Assembly (NCBI GenBank): GCA_963978545.1
Contig: OZ021723.1
Span: 4,588,001 to 4,652,000, forward strand
Reading direction: 5' to 3'
DNA: 64,000 nt
DNA from: Linyphia triangularis
Taxonomy: Eukaryota > Arthropoda > Arachnida > Araneae > Linyphiidae
Shown here: piece by piece, positions 12,945-23,790 of the stretch
Numbering within the stretch: position 1 is the stretch's first letter
Layout of the letters: each line of letters opens with the position of its first letter
Position numbers and translations under genes: made by a program
The notes under the pieces: generated by a model
What the model was told of the DNA's origin: nothing
Database searches by the model: none
The model's input: the letters and a program-made list of their open reading frames with translations, nothing else

Positions 12945-13082
12945 TAGCTGCGTGGCACCGCGTTGCTAAGACCCGTCACTGGTGTATATGTCCCTGCATT
13001 TGGTACTTTGCAAATGGCTCGCTTCGCTCGCAGAAAGGTTCATTGCTACGAAAAGAAAAACCAAGGTCGATTCGCTTGCTGA

Positions 13083-13480
13083 AAAGCTTCATTATTATGC
13101 AAACACAACTCGCTGTGCTAACTGAAAAGTTCATTAACACATAAACACACAACTCATTTCACTCGTTGAAAGATTCATTGCTATGCAAGCACAAGTACGT
13201 TTCGCTCGATGTAAGGTTCATTATTATGCAAACACAACTCGCTGTGCTAACTGAAAAGTTCATTAACACATAAACACACAACTCATTTCACTCGTTGAAA
13301 GATTCATTGCTATGCAAGCACAAGTACGTTTCGCTCGATGTAAGGTTCATTATTATGCAAACACAACTCGCTGTGCTAACTGAAAAGTTCATTAACACAT
13401 AAACACACAATTCATTTCACTCGTTGAAAGATTCATTGCTATGCAAGCACAAGTACGTTTCGTTCGATGTAAGGTTCATT
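13083..13480 (+). repeat. 129-bp tandem repeat, three copies, inside element family 1
   Basis: The phrase aaacacaactcgctgtgc occurs at 13101, 13230 and 13359, exactly 129 bp apart. Each unit contains the cgttt-cgctcgatgtaagg and attcattgctatgcaagc phrases of the surrounding element, so the array arose by local duplication of the element's own sequence. Confidence 0.9.
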
Positions 13481-13561
13481 GTTACGTATGCATAAACTCG
13501 CTTCAATCACTAAAAATTAATTGCCATTTAAAGCCTTAATATTAGAACTCCCTCCCAAATC

Positions 13562-13729
13562 CGGTATAGTGGTTAGCGTGCTGACTTCTAGACCGCGAGG
13601 TTGCGGGTTCGAGTCCCGTGTTGGCATGGATGTTTGTAAATGTATGTTGGTTTGTTAAATGACGAAATGTTTCGGCGCATTATAGCCCTCGTGTTGCTGA
13701 CGGCGCCAGATAATCTGAATACAACCAAC
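13562..13729 (+). mobile_element. tRNA-derived SINE (family A), copy 1, 5'-truncated
   Basis: It has an RNA polymerase III type A-box region (ggtatagtggttagcgtg) and a B-box (ggttcgagtcc), then a non-tRNA body ending aatacaaccaac. It starts at cggtatag, lacking the first ~10 bases of full copies. An 11-bp target duplication, cctcccaaatc, flanks it (13551-13561 and 13730-13740). It lies inside element family 1. Confidence 0.92.
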
Positions 13730-14052
13730 CCTCCCAAATCGAGAAACAAAAGAAATGTCGCTGTTAATACAATAATACAACACCTCTCACCCTTTTGAGA
13801 ATATTTTAACATATGTTTATGAAAAGCAAAATTAGAATTCCAAAACTATTTATGTATACTAGGCCAATTAAAAGTCACTTTTTGTAAAACTATTAATTAA
13901 AAAATAAATTAAAAAGAAATAAAAATTATAATCATCTGTTTATAAAAAAAACTCATTCAGAGCTGAAGGCCAAAACTGCTTGTGTTGAAAATTTCAGAGC
14001 TCTACGGATATTTTAAGTAGTTGTCTATAAATCCACAGATACACACAGAGAC

Positions 14053-14091
<39 letters not shown>

Positions 14092-14119
14092 TATTGTTGC
14101 ACAAATTGTCTGTATATAA

Positions 14120-14540
14120 TGTAAATAGAGACGTATTATTTTAAAACTCTAGTGTAATTTATTTTAACTTATTTTATTTATCAGCAATGATTATACAGGT
14201 TAGAAAAAGGTGGCAACACCTAAGGCAATCGAGAAGTTTCGAGATGTTTCTTTCTCGACGAATTGACTGGAAATTTCACGAATGTTCTCTCGCGCCAAGT
14301 ATAAATAAGACTGGAGATCGGGAAAGTTTTCAGATTGACTTCGGACTTCAATGAGAGCTGATTGCTTTGTTTACTGGAGAGAGCTTGTATGATCGCTGTA
14401 TTCGAAGTTGTTCTTGCTGAAGCTTGTGAGCGATTACACTGTTGTCTGTGAATAAATTTTGTGCCTGTGAAGAGTGAATAAATCGTAGTTTTCCTCTTAA
14501 AAACTGTGCCATCATTGCCTCAGTGGAAAAATTCATAACA
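14120..14540 (+). mobile_element. Solo-LTR-like sequence, copy A
   Basis: It runs from tgtaaatagagacg to attcataaca (TG...CA ends), about 421 bp. Internally it has a TATA box (tataaata at 14300) and, downstream, a poly-A signal (aataaa at 14478), the order expected of an LTR. The pentamer ATATA lies on both sides, with one extra base on the left. It aligns over most of its length with 49689-50113 and, reversed, with 35305-35770. No coding region adjoins it. A TATA-containing SINE-like unit is the alternative. Confidence 0.55.
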
Positions 14541-16574
14541 ATATATACTAGAAAACATTATACAATTTCCTTTTCTGTACATAAGTAATAGTTTAATCGA
14601 ACTTATATTTCCCCTGTGTTAATAAAAATAATGCTTCATCAGCGTGTCAGAGATTTAAATAATATTATTCTGACAGTGTCTATGGTTGCCACCAGAACCA
14701 ACAATGTAATATTCAGATGTGAATGTAATTTGTTTATTAAACAATAAAGATCGAGAAGATTATCTTCCCACAAAAATGTACTGCAAACATGACTATATAT
14801 TACGTACCATTCCTCCAACCGATGAAGTTTACATTGAAATTTCCGAATGGAAATTAAATGCTGTACAATTACCAGAAAATTACCATAGTTAGTTAATTTT
14901 TAACTCAAGATATGAGAAAGATACTTTAAAAAAACCATTACAAATATTTAAAATTATTTTAATAATCTTAATTATTATGATAATATCAAAATTGTAATGA
15001 CTGAAACCGTACAAAATTAGTATATTTATGAACAGTTAGAAAAAGCATTGTGTTTGGAAAAACATACCAGTTTTTTATTCAAATTTTTTATCTATAAACT
15101 TAGCTGACTTATATATAATCAAAATATTGATTTATGTATTATTCGTTGCTGAAACATTACAAATCAATGCCTTTTGAAACGATTTTTCAAATGTTACTGC
15201 GAAAACATACACACATAACAAACAAAATATATCATAGATAACATTTCAGAAAAAGAAAATTTAAAAAAAAAAGCTATATTTTTTTTAATTTGTATAAGTA
15301 TTACTGACATTCGGGAAACTATATTATATTTTTTCTAATATTTACTTTCTAGTTTTTCTCAAACAAGAATCGTTTGCATCGAAAATTAAAGCAAATTTAC
15401 TCTGCCTTCATAGGCAAAAAAAAAATATGATAAAAAATGCAGTTCATAAATATTTTTACATCATAATATACAGTACCTCCCTTTGTCATTCGATAAGAAA
15501 CAGATGGGATTACTACGTGACTGATACCAAACAATCAGCAATTCTCTATGTCGATCAAAAACTTTACTTTCCTGCTATGTAAAACCTAAGCGTTCATGTT
15601 ATGCCTGCTTCCATTAATAAGATAAAAGCTTGTTGTTCGAAAACAAAATATGTAATGGTTTCCTTACTCACTAAAGTACAATTTTTAAATCGATTATTTT
15701 CGTCTGTAAGTAAAAATATTCAAATACGCAGCAAAACTCAAGTAAATGTTATGGTACTAGATATTTTTTTAAATTTCGGAATGGTTCTAACACATATATT
15801 TATGAAGATGCAGGTGCAGTTAAAAATTTACTGTTTAACAATGATTATTTTTGACATGCAAATAGAAGATATTTTATTGCGTCGTTTTATGCTTTCCCCG
15901 TTTTGGAGACTTTAAAATTCAACTATTATTTTATATATATTCTTATATTATCTAACTTGAAATGTTAAGGTTCTGAAATATTATTACTTCAATTGAGTTT
16001 TGTTAAAATTCAAGTTCTTATAAAACGCAGTAACTGACACAGAGCCATTGGAATTTTAGACAAACTTTATCAAGACATCACGAAACACACAAACACACGA
16101 CTTCATCAATGGAAGTTAACCACTCATCTCCACATTCTTCAAACTGAAACTAAAACCAAAACTCGAAATGCGAACTAAAAGTACAAAAACACTACAGTTA
16201 ACAGTTAATTAGATTTTCGATATGCTTTAAGAGCATGACGTAATAGTTTCTTGTTCCGTGACCGAAAACTCTTGTTGATGCACAACAAGTTTTTTTTGTT
16301 TTTTTTCTTGACTTTGTTTATTTTCAAAGTTATATAATACAATTTATCGATAAATAAAGTATTATTTATGCTGATTTAATTCTAATATCAGAGATTATAT
16401 TTTATTATTAAAACCCACTGACGGTCCAAGCAATGGGCAAAATTCTACAGTTGTTTTCATTATTAGTTGTAGTCATTATATTTCTAATTCAAATATAAAA
16501 AAAAAAAAAAAAAAAAAATTATTTACTTGGTTTTATATAGGTTATAAACTATCATCCTAATAAAAATATTTAAA
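14541..16574. other. Unassigned AT-rich sequence
   Basis: No gene is recognised. A 104-codon plus-strand frame at 15601-15915 contains a donor-like tct-gtaagtaaaa at 15708, but it has no known motif and AT-rich codons, so it is probably chance. A poly-A run lies at 16498-16519. Confidence 0.35.
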
Positions 16575-17380
16575 AAATATGTCATTTCAAATTTTATTTA
16601 TAAATTTAAAAATGTTGTGTATTACTGGAAAAACAAGAGATCAAATTACACATGTATACGTGTATGACCGTCAGTGGGTTAATAGTAAGGGGGATAATAC
16701 AAATATTTCAAAATCACCGCAAAAGAGAATAATAAAACCCATAGAAACCAAGTTTTATCATAAATCCTTTATATGCGTTGCCAATTTTTATATTCAATTC
16801 AATTTTTATATTTTTTTTATTCAGAGTATATTTTTATATACTCTGTTTTTGTTGTTAGCATGTGCTTGGTGTTTGCAGCTAATTATGAGGGAAATTAAGT
16901 TTCAATATTTATTTATTAAAATTATATCGGAAATTATGCATTCATATACACATATCTTTTATTTATTCTTATTAAAACAATTTTGGCAACAGGAAAGAGT
17001 TTCAACACTAATTGGTTAAAATTCTTTCATTACAGCTTTACTATGCAACGCATCGTTGGATTGATTGGACATCACTCTATAATAGAATTATGCATTGGCA
17101 CCCAATTGTTCTTTTATTTATTATAATTAAAATAATTTTGGCAACAGGAAAGAGTTTCAACAATGATCGGTTGAATGAGATTGATTAGTATTCCAATACG
17201 GTTATTGAAACGTGTGTAAAAACGACCTTTTAGTGACATTGATAGCCCCCAAAACTTGATAGGATGCATTGTCATCGATATCGAGTCTATCTGCCAAGTT
17301 TTAACCCGATCAGAAGTTAATTAGGCTTCCACAGATTTCCGGCTGACATGGACACACATACAAAATCAAAGTTTATAAAA
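16575..17380 (+). mobile_element. Element family 3, copy 1
   Basis: Phrases such as gcatgtgcttggtgtttgca, ggcaacaggaaagagtttc and aacttgataggatgcattg recur in reverse order at 39892-40440 and in part at 48790-49130. The tail has acacacatacaaaatcaaag. It is a dispersed repeat without recognisable protein. The 146-codon frame at 16579-17019 overlaps it and is hydrophobic by AT composition only. Confidence 0.6.
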
Positions 17381-17475
17381 AAAGATTTAAAAAGTACTTA
17401 TTTATCATACGATATGTGATATAAATAAGTAGCAGGATTTTTTAAAGAATATAAGTTTTTTACAGACATGCTCTA

Positions 17476-17523
17476 AAAAAAAAAAAAAAAAAACAGTTTT
17501 TTTTTTTTTTTTTTTTTTTTCCC
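17476..17523. repeat. A-tract / T-tract palindrome
   Basis: A run of 18 or more A is followed by cag and then a run of more than 20 T. The two runs can pair as a near-perfect hairpin. Such tracts are common here but this head-to-head pair is unusual. Confidence 0.8.
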
Positions 17524-17639
17524 TTACACACACAAATAGTTATTTTTTATAATAACAACTGGTGATTTAAATCAAAATCTTAATAATGAGAAGCAGTCAG
17601 CCTACTTAAAAGCATATAGAAGTGGCATACAAATCCTAC

Positions 17640-18127
17640 AGCGCCATCTGTTGAAAACTTGGGATGGGGAGATTCTATTTTTTTCAATTGACAGTTCTCG
17701 TATTTTTTTTTTAAAAAAAAACGACTGAAATTAGCTTACATTTATGAAGAATTTCTTTCTGAATCCAAATATTCAAATAAAAGTTCTTTAAAAAATTAGT
17801 TATTTAAATATAAAGAAAAGAAAATGCCCGAAGAAAACCTCGTCCGATCGCTTTCCGATCAAAACTCTATTTTATAGCTGTGACGTCAAGAAATCCTTCC
17901 GTTTCCATGATCATCATGAGGTTTCTGCGATTTCTGAAATTTTTAGACAATTCCCATATCCCGTGCCGGTTGGTGCGATTTGCGAGAAACTTGCAAAACT
18001 GATTTCCGCTGTTGCGTTTCAAGCCAATATGTTTCAGGTCAAGTGACGTCACATTAGCTTCGAGCTGAAAGATTCGTTTTTCCAACCAAATCTAACAGGC
18101 AAACTTTGGTTGCAAATTTAAAAAAAA

Positions 18128-18160
<33 letters not shown>

Positions 18161-18300
18161 GGAGCAGCGAGCAGAAATGTTTGTGTTTATGGACTTTTCA
18201 AAACATTTAGAGTTGAATAAAAAAAAAATTAAATTAAAAAAATAAGAAATTGTCCATTCTGTGAAAACCGCTTCTTCTTAATTCCGATTGCGTGTAAATT
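17640..18300 (+). mobile_element. Dispersed repeat family 4, copy 1
   Basis: It contains ttatgaagaatttctttc, then a TGACGTCA-like site, then tgcgatttgcgagaaacttg and taacaggcaaactttggttg. The first half recurs at 52850-53040 and the second half at 54500-54800. Long A-runs lie at 18119-18161. Short frames on both strands do not match any known protein. The family's class is unknown. Confidence 0.55.
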
Positions 18301-18829
18301 ATCAATTTTTCAATCGTCCTATTGTTTTTAATATCAGCCCAATAGATTTAATGCTACTCATAAGCAGCCAAAAGTTTTTCTTCTTGGAACCCAATAAACA
18401 CACTGGTAATGCTTTAAAAAATCTGACCAATTGTGAAGAACGTTTCTTCAATTGTTTTAAGGTATGGGGAAAGATTTCGTTCGTATGGGTTAATAGGTTT
18501 CCTTCCATGTGATACATAAATCCTTGACTGAACTATAAAAATGACAGCTGATTACGAGTATTGTTGAATTTCTTGGAGAAGACCGGAATTATGCCTGTAG
18601 CTAAGTTACATCAAGATTTGTGTGGTGGGAAGAATGCCGTCCCGGAGGTCTTTTTGAGGTGAAACCACCCCTTTTTTATAAAAATATGATGTGAATATTA
18701 AAAGCAGTGCAATAGATTTTGTTTTGGTTTTTGTGTTTCATTACTCACCATTATTCCATCTTTAAGGAGAAAATGACACTAAATTTGGCCACTTTCAGAT
18801 TATTTTTTTTTTTACTGTTTAAAAAAAAC
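18301..18829. other. Unassigned sequence with overlapping short frames
   Basis: Two 71-74-codon frames overlap on opposite strands (18288-18512 plus, 18302-18517 minus). Neither has a known domain. The stretch near 18570-18670 is slightly more GC-rich but no exon could be supported. Confidence 0.3.
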
Positions 18830-19137
18830 TGCGTTTATGTGTCTGAAGAGTCTGTCTGTCTGTGGATCTACAGAAAGCTACTAAAAATTGGAGTAGAGCT
18901 CTGAAATTTTCAACATTAGAAGTTTTGGCCTTCTAATTTTACATATTTCAAACAGAATGCTAACATTTTAGTTAGTTCTATTAATTAATTTATTTAATAA
19001 ATAAATATTTTACAAAGTGACTTCAAATAGAGAAACAGCTCCGAAATTTTCAACATACGTAGTTTTAGCCTTCTATTTGGATATTTTAGAAACAGAATGT
19101 TAAAATTTTAATCAGTTGTTTTTAATTAATTTTCTTA

Positions 19138-19173
<36 letters not shown>

Positions 19174-19925
19174 TATTTTATTTTTTACAATACGATTTCT
19201 AATAGGGCTACAGCTACGAAATTTTCAACATAAGTAAATGTAGCCTTTTAATTCCACTTTTGAAAAACAGAATTTTAAAATTTAATTTGTTATTTAATTA
19301 TTTTTTTTAATTAATTAACAAATATTTTACAAAACGATTTCTAATTAGGCAACAGTTCTGAAATTTTCAACACAATTAGTGTTGGCCTTCTAACATGACT
19401 TTTGACTAAAAGAAAGATAAACTCTTAGTTTGTTTTTTAATTTATTTTTTTAATTAATATTTTTACAAAAAGCGACTTCTAATAGGCCTAGAGGTCTGAA
19501 AGTTTAAAAATAAGTAGTTTTGGCCTTCTAATTTTGCTTTCCACAAACACGTGTTAAAATAATCTTAATGGGATGTTGTATTATTGTATTAACGAGGAAT
19601 ATTTATTTTTTTTCGACAGGGAAGGAGTTTCAAATATTAAGGCTTTATGTAGCAATTAAATTTTTATTCAGCGAGCAAAGCGAGCCTATGCTTGCATAGC
19701 AATGAACCTTTCAACGAGTGAAGTAAACCTGTGCTTATGTGTCAATGAACTTTTCCGTGAATGATGCGAGCTCGATTTTGCGTAGCGATGAACCTTCCTG
19801 CGAGCGAAGCTCCAAAAACTGGGACCTATACACGGATTTCATCAACGCGAGGCCTCACAGCTAGCTAAAATATTGCACATGTTAAAATTTCATAGCGAAG
19901 CACGGGTATTCAGCTATTATAAAAT
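18830..19925 (-). mobile_element. Element family 1, copy 2 (reverse orientation)
   Basis: Read on the minus strand, it starts near 19920 with gaatacccgtgcttcgctat, passes the cgcttcgctcgc-type phrases, then 4-5 diverged units of the ggccaaaactacttatg / tttcagagctgtagcc type, and ends with ctgtagatccacagacagac near 18850. The order matches 59648-60990. It carries a T-run at 19142-19172. No protein is encoded. Confidence 0.75.
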
Positions 19926-20400
19926 TTAACCCAATTTCTATATTCAAAATACATCTTCCCCAAATACTTCAGAATAGTCCCTTAATAATTGGGTACTTTA
20001 TATTTGCTTGTCCTAAACCCCCTTAAATAATATAATGCCCCCAAAAGTTATAAACTTAAATATTTATTTGGATATCTTCTCTAAAAAAAACTACTACTAT
20101 AATACCATGCTTTTAATACCGAAAGAGCAAAGTTACCGACGCCCAAAGTACACTATCATCCCTTTTATTTCTTCTCTTTTACCCGCCAGTAAATATCCGA
20201 CGCTTCTCCTCGAAACACCTAAAAAGAAGTGGCTGTGTTCTACTAGAATGAAAAACCAGGGGCATTTCTACTCCCTATCAGAAACGTTTATTTGCCAAAC
20301 AGCCAAGCCCTTGGCTCGCCCATTCCATAACGATAAAATTTACAACAAACATTCCCAGCATAATGGACGTGTTCTTTGTTAAGAGTCGTTATACTTTGAT
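19926..20400. other. Unassigned sequence with a 115-codon open frame
   Basis: The plus-strand frame 20035-20382 (MPPKVINLNIYLDIF at its start) is longer than most chance frames here, and its second half is less AT-rich, but no family was recognised. On the minus strand a short stretch after cttctttttag is open for only a dozen codons. No gene is called. Confidence 0.2.
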
Positions 20401-20677
20401 GTTGTAAGAAAAGAAAGAGGGGGGGATCCGTTCTATAGTACGGAGTTGCGTGCTGAGAATGACTCAAACGTGCTGAGAATGCCGAGGAGCGTCATATTGA
20501 GGAATAGGTATATTTTTGGTATTCGGTGAGCAGTGAATTGCAGTTGGAGTCAGTCAATGACGTTGGATGGTGAATCTAATAGGAACGATTAATGCTTTCA
20601 GGGACGTGAAGTATTTGAAGGTGAATTGTTTTTAGTGTATTGAGACTAATAGTCACTAATACAGACGGTTTTTAACT

Positions 20678-20880
20678 GTCACGTTTATTGCCGGTGTTTG
20701 GTATTTACGTATTATATCGTCGACAGTTGGCAAGACAAAAAGTTCTTTAAAATAATTTCCTTATTCCTTTAAAATTTAACGGTCACGTTTATTGACGGTT
20801 TTTGGTATTTATGTATTATATCGTCGACAGTTGGCAAGACAAAAAGTTCTTTAAAATAATTTCCTTATTCCGTTAAAATG
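20678..20880 (+). repeat. 104-bp direct repeat, two copies, ahead of a possible start codon
   Basis: The phrase gtcacgtttattg occurs at 20678 and 20782, and both copies continue through tatatcgtcgacagttggca and aaaaagttctttaaaat. The string cgacagttggc resembles the LTR/primer-binding-site junction of LTR retrotransposons, though that is inference. The second copy ends directly at ATG 20878. Confidence 0.8.
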
Positions 20881-21040
20881 GTCGGGACAGATGAAAGCCA
20901 TGTCCTCAGCACAGTTGAGACATTAATTAGGAAGGCTCCGACACTGGTCTGAGGCGAACCAGATCTTCAAGAAGAGCAGACGGTTCGAACATTTTGACAT
21001 GAACAAAAAGTTTACCAATGGTCAGCGGGATAATACATAA
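20878..21040 (+). pseudogene. Possible broken coding start (unidentified protein)
   Basis: From ATG 20878, in a good start context (aaaatgg), 24 codons read MVGTDESHVLSTVET and end KAPTLV before TGA 20950-20952. Shifting frame by one at the stop, the sequence continues EANQIFKKSRRFEHFD and MNKKFTNGQRDNT before TAA 21038-21040. Codons here are much less AT-rich than in the flanks, and both halves look like one soluble, charged protein that has lost one base. I do not recognise the family. With the tandem leader upstream it could be the 5' end of an LTR retrotransposon gag or the first exon of a host gene. Confidence 0.35.
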
Positions 21041-23560
21041 GTACTCACGTTTCTTATGGCTATGCAGCAGGTTATTAACTTTCAAAAATTCCACACATGT
21101 ATGTGAAATTTTGATTTGGAAGCTAAGATACTGAGCAAGTATTTAGTCCCAATTAATGAATAGAATTTCCGCCATTTAAGGTTGAAGCCATATCGTAATA
21201 GCTTGCCCTTTACTGATTTAGAGTTCTGTTTTAAACAAAATTATCACCAAGTTGATATTTTGATGAAAAACTTGGCGAAAATTCATGTCATAGAAATTCC
21301 AAGGGCTCTTCCGATAACTGTATTTGCTGCATGAACTTCACTTTTTATTTTTGTACTATTCCGTTCTAACTTTAAGATATATCCATTTGAAAATTTTAAT
21401 TACATTTTATATAATTCTACTATTCTATACGACGAAACCTTTAAAGTGATACAATATATAATACCTGTCTATAAGGAAGAGGTGAAGAAAAATATTGTTA
21501 AATGCAGGTTATCCTTGTCCTGTCTATGACTAGAATGTGAGGACTTGGAAAAAGTTTTGTTATACACTCTAATACAGTTTAAGTCTCATACAGCATTTTG
21601 CGCATCTAGTGTTTAGGCACATATAATAATGTGTGCAAGAGCAAATTGAAATGTATTAATATATTTAAATTTTACTTTATTTAAACCCTCAAAAAGGCAA
21701 ATATATTAATACAATAATGAGTACAATAACTAATTAATCAACAATAATTAGTAATTCAAACGCTTGGGAATTTTATGTTTTTTCTAAGAATAAAGATAAA
21801 ATATATTTTTCACACTGTGCAACCCTTCTATCATTACTGAGTTCGTTTTGAACTTGAAAAAAGCATGAAGTCTTTCAGAGTAACTTTGAATCACAGAGGA
21901 TAACTTTGTGCCACTTCCTAATTTTCAGTATATTTGGTTTTACAGACCTTCTCATGGTCCACTGATGCACACTGCTGTCAAGATGATTTTTGATGAACAG
22001 TTTTTTTTTTTTTTTTTTTTTTTGCTCATTATTTTTGAAATGTTTAACATAGTACATAATGTATAGGACCATTCAGCTGTTTTTTGATATACTGTTTGCA
22101 AGCTCCATTTCAATAATTATTCGAAGTTGGTGCAAATCACAAAACCCGATGATATAAACTTAAATATTCGATGCAAATTGAAAAAGAACTTGGAAGTAAT
22201 GATTTAGCAGTCATTTATGAGCTAAGATTTTCTACCAACCTGTAATTGCGGGAAAATGCATTTCAGTTGAGGAAGTGGATGCATTCTATAAAAACAAAAC
22301 GATGTTAGAGGCGCAAAAAAAATGAATGGGACGAAGTGAAGTAAAAATCATGATGAGTCAGGAATTTCATACACAGAACATGCAAGTGTTACACATTTCT
22401 GTTATGACATATACAAAATTGACAACAAATATTCCCAGACCAAATTGATTCAAGCTATACATATACAAATGAGGTGATTTTCTTTAATTTTTAGGTTATA
22501 ATTTCAAACTTTTTGGCAGTATATCAGAGTTAAAAATTATGCATTTTTATATATAAACTTTTTTTTTCCGTCAATTTTTTAATCAGCTAATTGCAATTAA
22601 AGTGACTAATTAGGACATTATTAGAACATACATAAATAAACTTGTAATTAAATTAGAGGTGTGATTTTTATTGCAAATAAAAGATATCATATTGGCGCAT
22701 GTTCGTATGGAGAGTTTTGAATTTGGCTTTAATATTTATTTAATTATAAGTTTTTAAATAAGAAGTTTAAAAAAATACATAGTTTTTAACAAAAAATTAA
22801 GATTAAAATATGCAAAAAAATGTGTTTGTAACAATATATATTAGACTCTCAATAGGAAACACATTCACAACTATTGTCTACAAAACAAAATAAGAATTTT
22901 GTAAATCTGACCATTTATTATGAAATTATGATCATTGGCGTAAAGTCATATAACACTAAAATGTCATTCTTCAGAAAACAAGTTTAAAGTTTACTTCACT
23001 AATGAATGTGATACAAAACAGGTTCACAAAACTCACTCTAATTTAAAAAGTAATTTGAGTCTCAGAAATAAATTGGTATCATTTTAATGGTACTGAATTC
23101 GGGAATATTTGAAAACAAAAAAACAAAAACGCAGACTTGAGTCAATTTTCGCAATTCTTAATATATATGCACACCTTAAAAGACAGCATGCCATTGATGA
23201 GATGTATTAAGGAGTCTGGTGCGTATTGAAACTAGCCCTATATCAATGATGATCTGAGGTATGAAAAGTCAGACGTATTTAAAAAATCATCCCCCGAAAA
23301 TAGCTAGTAGTCAAAGAGTTTTCCATATCAACTATTTATTGTTTGGCTGTTGTAATTAAGCTAAAATATCAAAGTAAATAAAAATCTAAAGACTGCCAAA
23401 GCAAAAACTTTATGAGGTTTTTGTATTAATTTATTTTGTCATACTTTTTCTAGCATTAAGAACAGAATTAATGTATGTGTGCCATATTGTGACTTGCAAA
23501 ATGCTTAGCTAAATAGCATAATGGCGGCTTATCAGTTTTTTTTTTTTTTCTTTTTTTTTT
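21041..23560. other. Unassigned AT-rich sequence
   Basis: No gene or element was recognised in about 2.5 kb. A T-run of about 24 lies at 22000-22023. Short frames are chance-like. Confidence 0.4.
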
Positions 23561-23790
23561 TCTATTTATCTTTTCAATTCTCAACTAATAAACTGACTTC
23601 ATTAAATGAACTAAAAAAAAATTGTTTTCACTACATTTGTATGTCTAAACTGATTATTTTTTTTTTATTTTTTTCTATTTATCTTTTCAATTCTCAATTG
23701 ATAAACTGACTTCATTTCTCAGTGAATGAACTAAAAATGTGTTGTTGTTTTTTTCTTTTACATTTGTATGTCTAAACTGATTAATAAATA
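23561..23790. repeat. 113-bp tandem duplication
   Basis: The phrase tctatttatcttttcaattc occurs at 23561 and 23674. Both copies continue through taaactgacttcatt and acatttgtatgtctaaactg. Two copies differ by small indels. Confidence 0.9.

Larger units (their letters stand above)
12945..14083 (+). mobile_element. Element family 1, copy 1 (composite, internally tandem)
   Basis: The head (actagctgcgtggcaccg) is followed by phrases such as cgcttcgctcgcagaaagg and ttcattgctatgcaagcac, then by an aggccaaaactgcttgtg-type phrase and a tail tctataaatccacagataca followed by acacagagacagc and poly-T. The same order is seen at 59648-60990 on the plus strand and, reversed, at 18830-19925. No protein is encoded. 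The copy contains a nested SINE at 13562-13729. Confidence 0.7.

Noticed and set aside
15601..15915. 104-codon frame with a donor-like site
   Set aside because: No motif, AT-rich codons, no acceptor or second exon.
16579..17019. 146-codon plus-strand frame with hydrophobic stretches
   Set aside because: It overlaps dispersed element family 3, whose reverse copy at 39892-40440 lacks the frame; hydrophobicity follows from T-rich codons.
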